This document shows, one piece after another, positions 1-6,554 of a DNA stretch of 13,455 nt. The stretch's first letter is position 1. Every line of letters begins with the position of its first letter. Location: contig CAJKHT010000075.1 in assembly GCA_905199755.1 (NCBI GenBank), forward strand, positions 1 to 13,455, read 5' to 3'. This DNA comes from an uncultured Eubacteriales bacterium. GTDB lineage: Bacteria > Bacillota > Clostridia > UBA1381. The notes beneath the pieces are model-generated. The model worked only from the letters and a program-made list of their open reading frames with translations, did no database searches and was not told the DNA's origin. Position numbers and translations under genes: made by a program.

Positions 1-57
1 TTGTTCGTCAACCGCTGCATAAACCCTCTTCAAATCAGCCATTAAAGCCTTTATAAG
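1..57 (-). pseudogene. Probable IS256-family transposase remnant (partial, runs off the window)
   Basis: Read on the minus strand, codons from 57 down to 1 give LIKALMADLKRVYAAVDEQ and stay open to the window edge. The stretch from IKALMADL onward resembles the conserved internal segment of mutator-type (IS256-family) transposases that follows the catalytic region. A stop codon lies in frame immediately upstream (TAG at 60-58), and the sequence before it does not look like transposase, so the similarity begins abruptly mid-protein. That points to a 5'-truncated copy, though a short fragment annotated from the ATG at 42 is also possible. Recognition rests on only about 17 residues and on memory of the family, so it is moderate. 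It lies just beyond the tRNA-Ser terminator; tRNA loci are common sites for mobile DNA. Confidence 0.45.
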
Positions 58-77
58 CTAATGTTTTGCATTAGGAC

Positions 78-116
78 AAAAAAATAGCCCAGAGCCTTGA
101 TGACTCTGGGTTTTTT
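78..116. terminator. Bidirectional intrinsic terminator after the tRNA operon
   Basis: A 7-bp perfect stem, CCCAGAG (88-94) with CTCTGGG (104-110), is flanked by six T on the right (111-116) and seven A on the left (78-84). On the minus strand it is a GC-rich hairpin followed shortly by a U-run, correctly placed to end transcription of the two tRNA-Ser genes. On the plus strand it could also stop anything entering from the left. A second small inverted repeat, CCCC (118-121) with GGGG (128-131), sits between it and the tRNA 3' end. Confidence 0.8.
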
Positions 117-138
117 ACCCCGAAAGTGGGGATTTTAT

Positions 139-229
139 TGGCGGAGAAGGAGAGATTTGAACTCTCGCGCCGGTTACCCGACCTACACCCTTAGCAGGGG
201 CGCCTCTTCGGCCTCTTGAGTACTTCTCC
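139..229 (-). tRNA. tRNA-Ser, anticodon GCU
   Basis: On the minus strand the acceptor arm GGAGAAG (229-223) pairs with CTTCTCC (149-143). The discriminator is G and CCA is encoded in the gene (141-139). The anticodon loop CTGCTAA carries GCT (plus-strand 193-195), with a CGCCC/GGGTG stem. A long variable arm and a T-arm with TTCAAAT are visible, which is the class II architecture of tRNA-Ser. It decodes AGC and AGU. It is the second gene of a two-gene minus-strand unit, followed by the terminator at 78-116. Confidence 0.95.
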
Positions 230-238
230 GTATAGGAA

Positions 239-267
239 AACATATTGTATAAAATATACAAAATCAA
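239..267 (-). promoter_or_regulatory. Candidate weak promoter with a palindromic spacer, before tRNA-Ser(GCU)
   Basis: On the minus strand TTGATT (267-262) and TATGTT (244-239) are 17 bp apart, and transcription would start only a few bases before the tRNA. The whole spacer is a near-perfect palindrome, TTGTATA-TTT-TATACAA (261-245). Both hexamers match consensus at only four of six positions, so this may be fortuitous and the gene may simply be read from the promoter at 440-468. Confidence 0.3.
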
Positions 268-293
268 TTGCGACCGTTTTAAAAGCAATTGAT
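263..293. repeat. Inverted repeat in the spacer between the two tRNA genes
   Basis: ATCAATTGC (263-271) and GCAATTGAT (285-293) form a perfect 9-bp stem with a 13-nt loop. It lies between tRNA-Ser(UGA) and tRNA-Ser(GCU) and lacks a U-run on either side, so it does not look like a terminator. In a dicistronic tRNA transcript it could help processing; that role is inference. Confidence 0.5.
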
Positions 294-321
294 ATACATG
301 CACCCGATATTAAATTGTAAA

Positions 322-410
322 TGGAGGAGAGAGCGGGATTCGAACCCGCGGACGGCGAAACCGTCACCGGTTTTCAAGACCGGCTCTTTCAACCACTCAG
401 ACATCTCTCC
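322..410 (-). tRNA. tRNA-Ser, anticodon UGA
   Basis: On the minus strand GGAGAGA (410-404) pairs perfectly with TCTCTCC (332-326). The anticodon stem-loop is CCGGT-CTTGAAA-ACCGG with anticodon TGA (plus-strand 374-376). A long variable arm (GACGG/CCGTC) and a GCGGG-TTCGAAT-CCCGC T-arm complete a class II serine tRNA. CCA is encoded (324-322). The discriminator base is U (A at plus-strand 325), whereas bacterial tRNA-Ser normally has G. It decodes UCA and probably other UCN codons. It has a strong promoter just upstream. Confidence 0.95.
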
Positions 411-439
411 ATATAGTCAGTATCGCAACCGACTTGTAC

Positions 440-468
440 AGTATAACAAAATATTTCTGCCTTGTCAA
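440..468 (-). promoter_or_regulatory. Promoter of the tRNA-Ser operon
   Basis: On the minus strand a perfect TTGACA (468-463) is followed after 17 bp by TATACT (445-440), a near-consensus housekeeping sigma promoter. The predicted start lies about 20-25 bp before tRNA-Ser(UGA). It diverges from the argJ promoter at 527-556. Confidence 0.85.
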
Positions 469-526
469 TACTTTTTTGAAATTTTATTTATTTTTTTGAA
501 ACTTTTTTGAAAATATTGAAAATATA
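469..526. promoter_or_regulatory. AT-rich tract shared by two divergent promoters
   Basis: Between the back-to-back -35 boxes the decamer TTTTTTGAAA occurs three times (472-481, 492-501, 503-512), with start-to-start spacings of 20 and 11 bp, close to two turns and one turn of the helix. Phased T/A tracts beside a -35 box are typical of UP elements and intrinsically curved DNA. The tract could boost both the tRNA and the argJ promoters; that effect is inferred. Confidence 0.5.
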
Positions 527-556
527 TTGACAAACAGTGCCGCCCTGCGATAAAAT
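527..556 (+). promoter_or_regulatory. Promoter of the argJ-lon-...-ispH/rpsA operon
   Basis: A perfect TTGACA (527-532) and TAAAAT (551-556) are separated by 18 bp. The predicted start is near 563, giving a leader of about 40 nt before the argJ ATG at 605. No clear ArgR (ARG box) operator could be recognised. This is the only strong promoter seen before the long gene series that ends at 8632. Confidence 0.75.
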
Positions 557-604
557 AAGTAAAATGGCTTATTATTTCGTATTTATCGGAGGGAGAGAGC
601 ATTT

Positions 605-1843
605 ATGGATAAATTTGACGGATATGAATATATTAACGGAGGAGTATGTGCGGCACAGGGGTTTAAAGCAAACGGACTGAACTGCGGACTTAATCCGGAT
701 AAGAACAAAAATGATTTATGTGTTGTCGTCAGTGACAGAGAGTGCAGTGCTGCGGCGGTTTATACTCAAAATAAGGTAAAAGGCGCGCCGATAATCGTAA
801 CAAAAAAACATCTGGAAAATAATGCGGGCAAGGCTCGTGCGGTTATTGCAAATTCAAAAAATGCGAATACCTGTAATGCCGACGGCGAGGAAAAAGCCGA
901 GATGATGTGCGAGCTTGCCGCTTGGGAGCTTGGGATAGACAAAAATGAAGTTATAGTTGCATCAACGGGAGTTATAGGGCAGATATTGCCCATAGAACCG
1001 ATAAAAAGCAGTATGCATGAATTATGCTCGGGTATTTCCTACAGCGGTAACGATAAGGCGGCAACCGCCATCATGACTACTGATACGGTAAAAAAAGAAG
1101 TTGCCGTGAATTTTGAAATTGACGGCGTAAAATGTACAATAGGCGGTATGGCAAAGGGCAGCGGAATGATTCATCCCAATATGGCCACCACGCTTAATTT
1201 TATCACTACAGATGTTAAAATATCGCCGGAGCTTTTGCAGGCGGCATTGAGCGAAATTGTAAAAATTACATATAACTGTCTGAGTGTGGACGGCGATACA
1301 TCAACAAATGATATGGTGTGCATACTGGCAAACGGTATGGCTGAAAATGATGAAATCACGGCAGACAGTCTTGAAATGGAAATTTTTAAGAAAGCGCTTT
1401 ATATAGTCATGATGAATATGACAAAGATGCTGGCAAAGGACGGCGAGGGAGCGACAAAGCTTATTGAATGTACCGTGAACAGTGCGCCGGAGCTTGATAC
1501 GGCGATTATTGTGGCAAAGAGCGTAATACGTTCGCCGCTTTTGAAGTGCGCAATTTTCGGTGAAGATGCAAACTGGGGAAGAATTTTGTGTGCCGTGGGC
1601 TATGCACAGGCGGAATTTGACATAAATAAAATTGATGTTGATATTGCCTCGGCTGCAGGAAGCGTTGCCGTGTGCAGAGGCGGCAGCGGTATAGAGTTTT
1701 CGGAGGAAGAAGCCGCAAAAATTCTGCATGAGGACGAAATTTTTATTAATATATCGCTTAATGCAGGCAATACATCAGCCAAAGCGTGGGGCTGCGATCT
1801 GACATACGATTACGTGAAAATAAACGGTGATTACCGTTCGTAA
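605..1843 (+). CDS. argJ: Bifunctional ornithine acetyltransferase / N-acetylglutamate synthase
   Basis: ArgJ moves the acetyl group from N-acetylornithine to glutamate, recycling acetyl in arginine biosynthesis; bifunctional members also make N-acetylglutamate from acetyl-CoA. The 412-residue length is typical. The self-cleavage site is visible as KGSGMIHPNMATT (184-196), with cleavage expected between Ala194 and the nucleophile Thr195, giving alpha and beta chains. STGVIGQ (120-126) matches the oxyanion-hole segment, and the C-terminal NAGNTSAKAWGCDLTYDYVKIN-like region is characteristic of the family. The start has GGAGGG at 588-593, about 11 nt upstream. No other arginine genes are nearby; lon follows after only 32 bp without a terminator. 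Whether it is mono- or bifunctional cannot be decided from sequence. Confidence 0.95.
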   Translation: MDKFDGYEYINGGVCAAQGFKANGLNCGLNPDKNKNDLCVVVSDRECSAAAVYTQNKVKGAPIIVTKKHLENNAGKARAVIANSKNANTCNADGEEKAEMMCELAAWELGIDKNEVIVASTGVIGQILPIEPIKSSMHELCSGISYSGNDKAATAIMTTDTVKKEVAVNFEIDGVKCTIGGMAKGSGMIHPNMATTLNFITTDVKISPELLQAALSEIVKITYNCLSVDGDTSTNDMVCILANGMAENDEITADSLEMEIFKKALYIVMMNMTKMLAKDGEGATKLIECTVNSAPELDTAIIVAKSVIRSPLLKCAIFGEDANWGRILCAVGYAQAEFDINKIDVDIASAAGSVAVCRGGSGIEFSEEEAAKILHEDEIFINISLNAGNTSAKAWGCDLTYDYVKINGDYRS

Positions 1844-1875
1844 CCCTGCAAAGGCGGAAAGGAATGATATAACTT

Positions 1876-4188
1876 ATGGAAAATACACTTCATTACATAC
1901 CCGTAATTCCTATGCGCGGTATGGTTGTATTTCCTCATATGAACGTAAATTTTGACGCGGGACGCGATGTTTCGGTAAAGGGATTGTCAGCGGCATCGGA
2001 GGAAAATTCCGTTGTTTTTCTGACATCACAGAAACAGCTCGATAAGGAAAATCCCAAGCCGGAGGATTTATATAATATAGGAACCATTGCGCAGATAAAG
2101 CAGGTAATGCGTTTGCCGGGCAATGTGACAAGAGTGGTTGTTACGGGAATTGCAAGGGGAGCAATACGCGAAATGACGCTGACAAAGCCGTATTTTAAAG
2201 CGGTTGTGGAGGAGTTTCATACAGAGTATGAGCAGGACACGGCGGTAAATGAAGCGTATGAGCGTCAGCTTAAGAAAAAATATGAAGAATATTTTGCGCA
2301 GAATCCGAAGCTTAATGCGGACAACTTTATGTCAGTCATGGCAATAGAAGATACTGATACATTGAGTGACGTTATAGCCGGAGGACTTGAAATTAAGCTT
2401 GAAGAGCGCCAGGCACTGCTTGAAGAATTTGATGCCTATAAGCGTGCGGAAAAGCTTATGACGGTAATAGACAATAATATTAATGTGATGCGCATAGAGC
2501 AGAATATTATAAAAAAGGTCAGAGAAAATATAGATAAAAATCAGCGTGAGTATTTTCTGCGCGAGCAGCTTAAGGTTATTTCTGAGGAGCTGGGAGATAA
2601 GGACGGTATAACGGCAGAGGTTAAGGAATATAAAGAACGCATAAAAAAAGCAAAACCGGGCAGGAAAAATACCGAAAAGCTTTTAAAGGACGTAGACAGA
2701 TTTTCCAAAATGCAGACAGCATCGGCTGAAAGCACGGTTATGCGCTCATATCTCGATACCGTGCTTGATATGCCGTGGAATAAGCATACAAAAGAAGTAT
2801 TTGACATAAACGAAGCCGAAAAAATTCTTGAAGAAGACCATTACGGTTTGGAAAAGGTAAAGGAACGTATACTTGAATATCTGGCTGTAAGACATTTTAC
2901 AAACGGAAAAAACGGAACGATTTTATGCCTTGCAGGTCCTCCGGGAGTGGGAAAAACCTCAATAGCAAAATCGATTGCACGTGCATTGGGCAGAAAATAT
3001 GTGCGCATTTCGCTGGGCGGCATACATGATGAAGCTGATATACGCGGACACAGAAAAACGTATATAGGTGCAATGGAGGGCAGAATCATGGCAGCTGTAA
3101 AGGAGGCAAAGGTCAACAATCCTTTGATTTTGCTTGATGAGGTCGATAAAATGGGTGCAGACTATAAAGGCGATCCGTCTGCGGCTCTGCTTGAAGTGCT
3201 TGATTACGAGCAGAACAATGCATTCAGAGACCATTATCTTGAACTGGAATTTGACCTTTCGCGAGTTATTTTCATAACCACCGCAAATACTCTCGATACT
3301 GTGTCACGGCCGCTGCTTGACCGTATGGAGGTAATCTCGCTCACGGGTTATACCGACGAGGAAAAATTCCATATCGCAAAGGGTTATCTTGTAAAGAAAG
3401 CGCTGGAGCAAAACGGACTTACGGCTAAACAGGTTAATATTTCCGATGATGCAATCAGGAAGATTATAGATAATTATACTCGTGAGGCAGGTGTGCGCAA
3501 GCTTGAACAGACCATAAGCGCATTGTGCAGAAAGGCTGCGAAGCATATTCTTGAGGGTAATAAAAAATCTGTCAGAATAACGGCAAAAAATGTTTCGGAA
3601 TATCTCGGAAAGGAACGCTATCATTTTGAAAAGATGAATGAGCATGACGAGATTGGAATCGCACGCGGACTTGCATGGACGAGTGTGGGCGGAGAAACGC
3701 TGTCCGTCGAAACGAATGTAATGAGCGGAAACGGCAAGGTAGAGCTGACGGGAAAACTCGGAGACGTGATGAAAGAGAGTGCAATGGCGGCGATAAGCTA
3801 TATCCGTTCGAGAGCCGATGTGCTTGACATTGACGGTGAATTTTACAAAAACAAGGATATACATATACATGTGCCGGAGGGCGCAGTCCCGAAGGACGGT
3901 CCGAGCGCAGGTATAACAATGGCAACGGCGCTTGTATCATCGCTTACGGGAAAGCCTGTAAGAAACGATATTGCCATGACGGGGGAAATAACGCTGCGCG
4001 GCAATGTTCTGCCTATCGGCGGACTCAAGGAAAAATCCCTTGCGGCATACCGCGCAGGAATTAAAACGGTAATAATCCCCGAGGAAAATAAGGCGGATAT
4101 AGACGATATTCCGGCAGAAATACGGAAAAAAATGAAATTTATTCCCGTATCGAGCATGGATAATGTGCTGGAAAACGCTTTGAGATAA
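1876..4188 (+). CDS. lon: ATP-dependent Lon protease (endopeptidase La)
   Basis: Cytosolic hexameric AAA+ protease that degrades misfolded and short-lived regulatory proteins. Its 770 residues match bacterial LonA. In order: N-terminal substrate-binding domain (about 1-200, opening VIPMRGMVVFPHM), a helical linker, the AAA+ module with Walker A GPPGVGKT (354-361) and Walker B LILLDEVD (417-424), and the C-terminal protease domain with Ser677 in PKDGPSAG and Lys720 in GGLKEK, the Ser-Lys dyad at the spacing known from E. coli. One departure is at the pore loop: YIGAMEG (396-402) has Glu401 where Lon almost always has Pro. An AAAGGA motif (1858-1863) precedes the ATG. lon followed by engB is a common Firmicutes arrangement. 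No heat-shock CIRCE or CtsR site was seen upstream. Confidence 0.97.
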   Translation: MENTLHYIPVIPMRGMVVFPHMNVNFDAGRDVSVKGLSAASEENSVVFLTSQKQLDKENPKPEDLYNIGTIAQIKQVMRLPGNVTRVVVTGIARGAIREMTLTKPYFKAVVEEFHTEYEQDTAVNEAYERQLKKKYEEYFAQNPKLNADNFMSVMAIEDTDTLSDVIAGGLEIKLEERQALLEEFDAYKRAEKLMTVIDNNINVMRIEQNIIKKVRENIDKNQREYFLREQLKVISEELGDKDGITAEVKEYKERIKKAKPGRKNTEKLLKDVDRFSKMQTASAESTVMRSYLDTVLDMPWNKHTKEVFDINEAEKILEEDHYGLEKVKERILEYLAVRHFTNGKNGTILCLAGPPGVGKTSIAKSIARALGRKYVRISLGGIHDEADIRGHRKTYIGAMEGRIMAAVKEAKVNNPLILLDEVDKMGADYKGDPSAALLEVLDYEQNNAFRDHYLELEFDLSRVIFITTANTLDTVSRPLLDRMEVISLTGYTDEEKFHIAKGYLVKKALEQNGLTAKQVNISDDAIRKIIDNYTREAGVRKLEQTISALCRKAAKHILEGNKKSVRITAKNVSEYLGKERYHFEKMNEHDEIGIARGLAWTSVGGETLSVETNVMSGNGKVELTGKLGDVMKESAMAAISYIRSRADVLDIDGEFYKNKDIHIHVPEGAVPKDGPSAGITMATALVSSLTGKPVRNDIAMTGEITLRGNVLPIGGLKEKSLAAYRAGIKTVIIPEENKADIDDIPAEIRKKMKFIPVSSMDNVLENALR

Positions 4189-4201
4189 AAATGTATTGAA
4201 T

Positions 4202-4207
4202 GGAGAA
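4202..4207 (+). promoter_or_regulatory. Ribosome binding site that decides the engB start
   Basis: GGAGAA lies a few bases before the ATG at 4212. The other in-frame ATG, at 4200, has no purine-rich motif upstream, and its own G begins this Shine-Dalgarno. The start at 4212 is therefore favoured. Confidence 0.65.
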
Positions 4208-4211
4208 CGAT

Positions 4212-4841
4212 ATGAGTAAATTTGAAATGAATCTGCATAATGCGTCAATAAAGGTTTCGGCAGTGAGTCCTAAGCAGTACCCGACGGACGGTTATCCCGA
4301 ATTTGCTTTCGCAGGGCGTTCAAATGTGGGTAAATCCTCGCTTATCAATAAGCTGCTGAACCGCAAGTCGCTTGCACGTGTGAGTTCAACACCGGGAAAA
4401 ACGGCAACAATTAACTTTTACAATATTGACGACACAATTTATCTGGTGGATTTGCCGGGCTACGGCTATGCGCAACGTTCAAAGGCGGAAAAGGAAAAGT
4501 GGGGTGCGATGATGGAGGAATATCTTGCAGACAGAGATCCTCTTGTGCAGACGATTCTTTTGGTGGACAGCCGTCATAAGCCTACTGCCGATGATGTAAT
4601 GATGGCAGACTGGATAAGACATTATCATGAAAGGCTTATCGTTGTTGCCACAAAGACCGATAAGCTGAAAAAGCGTGAAATAGAGCCTAATCTGGAGCTT
4701 ATTTATGATACGCTGAAGCTTACGGAGGACGACATACTCGTGCCGTTTTCGACAGCGGGGGACGAGGGCAGAATAACCGTGTGGGACATGATAAACATGA
4801 TGCGCGCCGGGATGCTTTTTGACGATTTGGAAACCGAATAA
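4212..4841 (+). CDS. engB: Ribosome-biogenesis GTPase EngB/YsxC (YihA)
   Basis: TRAFAC-class GTPase needed for assembly of the 50S ribosomal subunit. From the preferred start the protein has 209 residues, slightly longer than B. subtilis YsxC, with a short extended C-terminus. The G motifs are all present: G1 GRSNVGKS (35-42), G2 region PGKTATINF (61-69), G3 DLPG (80-83), G4 TKTD (147-150) and G5 near FSTAG (179-183). The N-terminal lead-in KVSAVSPKQYP is typical. A longer form starting at 4200 would add MEND but lacks a ribosome binding site. It starts 23 nt after lon and ends 22 nt before aroH, so it is probably read on the same transcript. Confidence 0.95.
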   Translation: MSKFEMNLHNASIKVSAVSPKQYPTDGYPEFAFAGRSNVGKSSLINKLLNRKSLARVSSTPGKTATINFYNIDDTIYLVDLPGYGYAQRSKAEKEKWGAMMEEYLADRDPLVQTILLVDSRHKPTADDVMMADWIRHYHERLIVVATKTDKLKKREIEPNLELIYDTLKLTEDDILVPFSTAGDEGRITVWDMINMMRAGMLFDDLETE

Positions 4842-4863
4842 ACGAGGGGAGAATTATTTTATT

Positions 4864-5241
4864 ATGGCAGTACGTGCGGTACGCGGAGCAACAACCGCGG
4901 CAGAAAATACAAAAGAGGATATAGTGAATGCTTCAAAGGAGCTTGTATCTGAAATACTTTCGAGAAATGATATAAATACCGATGATATAACCGATATAAC
5001 TTTTACGGTGACAAAGGATTTAACAAAGGCATTTCCGGCATCGGCGGTGCGTGCAATGGGGATAACAACTGTTCCTCTGCTTGACATGCAGGCTCCCGAT
5101 ATAGACGGAGCATTGAAAAAGTGTATACGTGTTATAATACGATATAATACCGATAAGGGAAATGCAGACCTTCATCATGTGTATCTGGGAGAGGCGCAGA
5201 AGCTTCGTCCGGATATAGCAAAAAAGGAAAATAACCGATAA
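4864..5241 (+). CDS. aroH: Chorismate mutase, AroH type
   Basis: Converts chorismate to prephenate at the branch to phenylalanine and tyrosine. The 125-residue protein aligns over its full length with the trimeric B. subtilis AroH fold, not the helical AroQ type. RGATT places Arg7; AFPASAVR gives Arg63; KKCIRV gives Arg89; HHVYLGEAQKLRP gives the Tyr and Arg of the C-terminal active-site part. In the segment VPLLDMQAPDIDGAL (70-84), ungapped alignment puts Asp74 at the position of B. subtilis Cys75 and Ala77 at that of Glu78, both active-site positions. The start is chosen because the family begins MxxRxxRGATT; GAGGGGAG (4844-4851) is about 12 nt upstream. Between engB and cmk it lies in a tight operon. 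Confidence 0.9.
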   Translation: MAVRAVRGATTAAENTKEDIVNASKELVSEILSRNDINTDDITDITFTVTKDLTKAFPASAVRAMGITTVPLLDMQAPDIDGALKKCIRVIIRYNTDKGNADLHHVYLGEAQKLRPDIAKKENNR

Positions 5242-5259
5242 TTGAAAGGGAGGATACCA

Positions 5260-5961
5260 ATGCAGTATACTGCGGTTGCGATAGACGGGCCGGCAGGAGC
5301 CGGAAAAAGCACTGTGTCAAAAGCGGCGGCATTGCAGCTCGGATATGTGTATATAGATACCGGCGCCATGTACAGAAGTGTGGCATTGTATGCCATAAAT
5401 AACGGTATGGACTGTGTCTCTGACGCTGATAAGCTTATTAAAAGGCTTGATGACATCATCCTTGAGATAAAATATCAGGACGGCGGACAGCATGTTTTTC
5501 TTAACGGTGACGATGTTACGCATGATATACGATGCGAGGAGGTATCGGTCGGGGCATCGAATGTTGCGGTAATTCCCGAGGTCAGAAAAAAACTCGTGGA
5601 AATGCAGCGAAAAATGGCTGAAAATGATAACGTAATTATGGACGGCAGAGATATTTGTTCGTATGTTCTTCCGAATGCGCAGGTCAAGATATTTCTTACC
5701 GCGTCATCGGATGCGCGCGCGGCAAGACGCTTTAAGGAGCTTTGCGAAAAAGGCGCGGAATGCGATATAGAACAGATTAAAAAGGACATAGAGTACCGCG
5801 ACAAAAATGACAGCGAAAGAAAAACAGCGCCGTTAAGACAAGCCCCCGATGCGGTGAGGATAGATACGTCCGATCTGAGCTTTGATGAATCTGTGGCTGC
5901 CATACTGAATGTTATATCTGAAAAAACAAGTAACGGAGGCAATGCGGAAGATGTTTTATAA
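5260..5961 (+). CDS. cmk: Cytidylate (CMP/dCMP) kinase
   Basis: Phosphorylates CMP and dCMP using ATP, feeding CTP pools for nucleic acid and phospholipid synthesis. The 233 residues fit the bacterial family. The P-loop is GPAGAGKST (10-18), followed by DTGAMYRS (33-40), then the CMP-binding insert, DGRDI (128-132), and the LID/arginine region RRFKEL with RDKNDSERKTAPLRQAPDA (180-198). The ATG at 5260 is favoured because GGGAGG (5248-5253) stands at ideal spacing and the family starts with the beta strand before the P-loop; a TTG at 5242 in the same frame is a poor alternative. It begins 18 nt after aroH, and its last bases overlap plsC, so translation of the two is likely coupled. Confidence 0.95.
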   Translation: MQYTAVAIDGPAGAGKSTVSKAAALQLGYVYIDTGAMYRSVALYAINNGMDCVSDADKLIKRLDDIILEIKYQDGGQHVFLNGDDVTHDIRCEEVSVGASNVAVIPEVRKKLVEMQRKMAENDNVIMDGRDICSYVLPNAQVKIFLTASSDARAARRFKELCEKGAECDIEQIKKDIEYRDKNDSERKTAPLRQAPDAVRIDTSDLSFDESVAAILNVISEKTSNGGNAEDVL

Positions 5962-6532
5962 TTTTGCTATTGTGTTTGTAAGGATAATTTTGCTTTTCTG
6001 TTTCCGCGTGAGACGCGAGGGAATAGAGAATATTCCTGCGGAGGGCGGTGTTATTCTTGCGGTAAAGCACCGTTCAAATCTCGACCCCGTTATGGCAGGA
6101 ATAACGTGTCCGCGCAGACTCACCTTTATGGCTAAATCAGAGCTGTTTAAAAATCCGCTTTTCGGCAGACTTATCACGGCTTTGGGCGCTTTTCCGGTGC
6201 ATAGGGGAAAAGGTGATATAGGTGCGGTCAAAAGTGCATTTTCCATACTTAAAAGCGGCAGAGCGATGCTTATTTTTCCCGAGGGCAGGAGAGTAAAGAA
6301 AAATGAGATTTCAAAAGCACAGCCCGGAGTTGCCATGATTGCGCAGCATACGAAAGCCCCGGTAATTCCCGTTTACATTGACGGAGATTATAAGTGGATG
6401 CATAAAATCACCGTCAGATACGGCGAGCCGGTAAAGCTTGACGAGTATTACGGCAAAAAGCTTTCGATAGAGGAGCTTCGTGAGGTTTCGGGAGAAATAC
6501 TCGATAAAATAAACGGGCTGAAAAAACAGTGA
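5951..6532 (+). CDS. plsC: 1-acyl-sn-glycerol-3-phosphate acyltransferase
   Basis: Membrane-associated enzyme that acylates lysophosphatidic acid to phosphatidic acid. A hydrophobic N-terminal segment (about residues 3-19) anchors it. The catalytic motif is HRSNLD (40-45, the H-x4-D box); FPEGRR (109-114) binds the glycerol phosphate; PVIPVYI (137-143) is the fourth conserved block. At 193 residues it is a compact family member. Two starts are possible: ATG 5951 with GGAGG (5935-5939) 11 nt upstream, or ATG 5942, which leaves only 2 nt from the same site. The former is preferred, weakly. Either way it overlaps the end of cmk. The pairing with cmk and ispH-rpsA is common in Clostridia. Confidence 0.9.
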   Translation: MFYNFAIVFVRIILLFCFRVRREGIENIPAEGGVILAVKHRSNLDPVMAGITCPRRLTFMAKSELFKNPLFGRLITALGAFPVHRGKGDIGAVKSAFSILKSGRAMLIFPEGRRVKKNEISKAQPGVAMIAQHTKAPVIPVYIDGDYKWMHKITVRYGEPVKLDEYYGKKLSIEELREVSGEILDKINGLKKQ

Positions 6533-6554
6533 TGTATAGGGAGGTTTTTCGTAA

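Noticed and set aside
115..510. Small open frames at 115-303 (minus) and 289-510 (plus)
   Set aside because: They run through the two tRNA-Ser genes and the promoter region and have no protein-like composition or ribosome binding sites.
1823..1838. AACGGT-GATT-ACCGTT hairpin at the end of argJ as a terminator
   Set aside because: Only 6 bp, within the coding end, and no T-run follows; read-through into lon is more likely.
3304..3870. A 188-codon minus-strand open frame inside lon
   Set aside because: It lies wholly antisense to a well-conserved part of lon, has no ribosome binding site and its peptide resembles no family; it is a codon-usage shadow.
4819..4863. Upstream extension of aroH overlapping engB
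   Set aside because: The first residues of the family align with the ATG at 4864; the extra 15 residues match nothing and overlap the Shine-Dalgarno.
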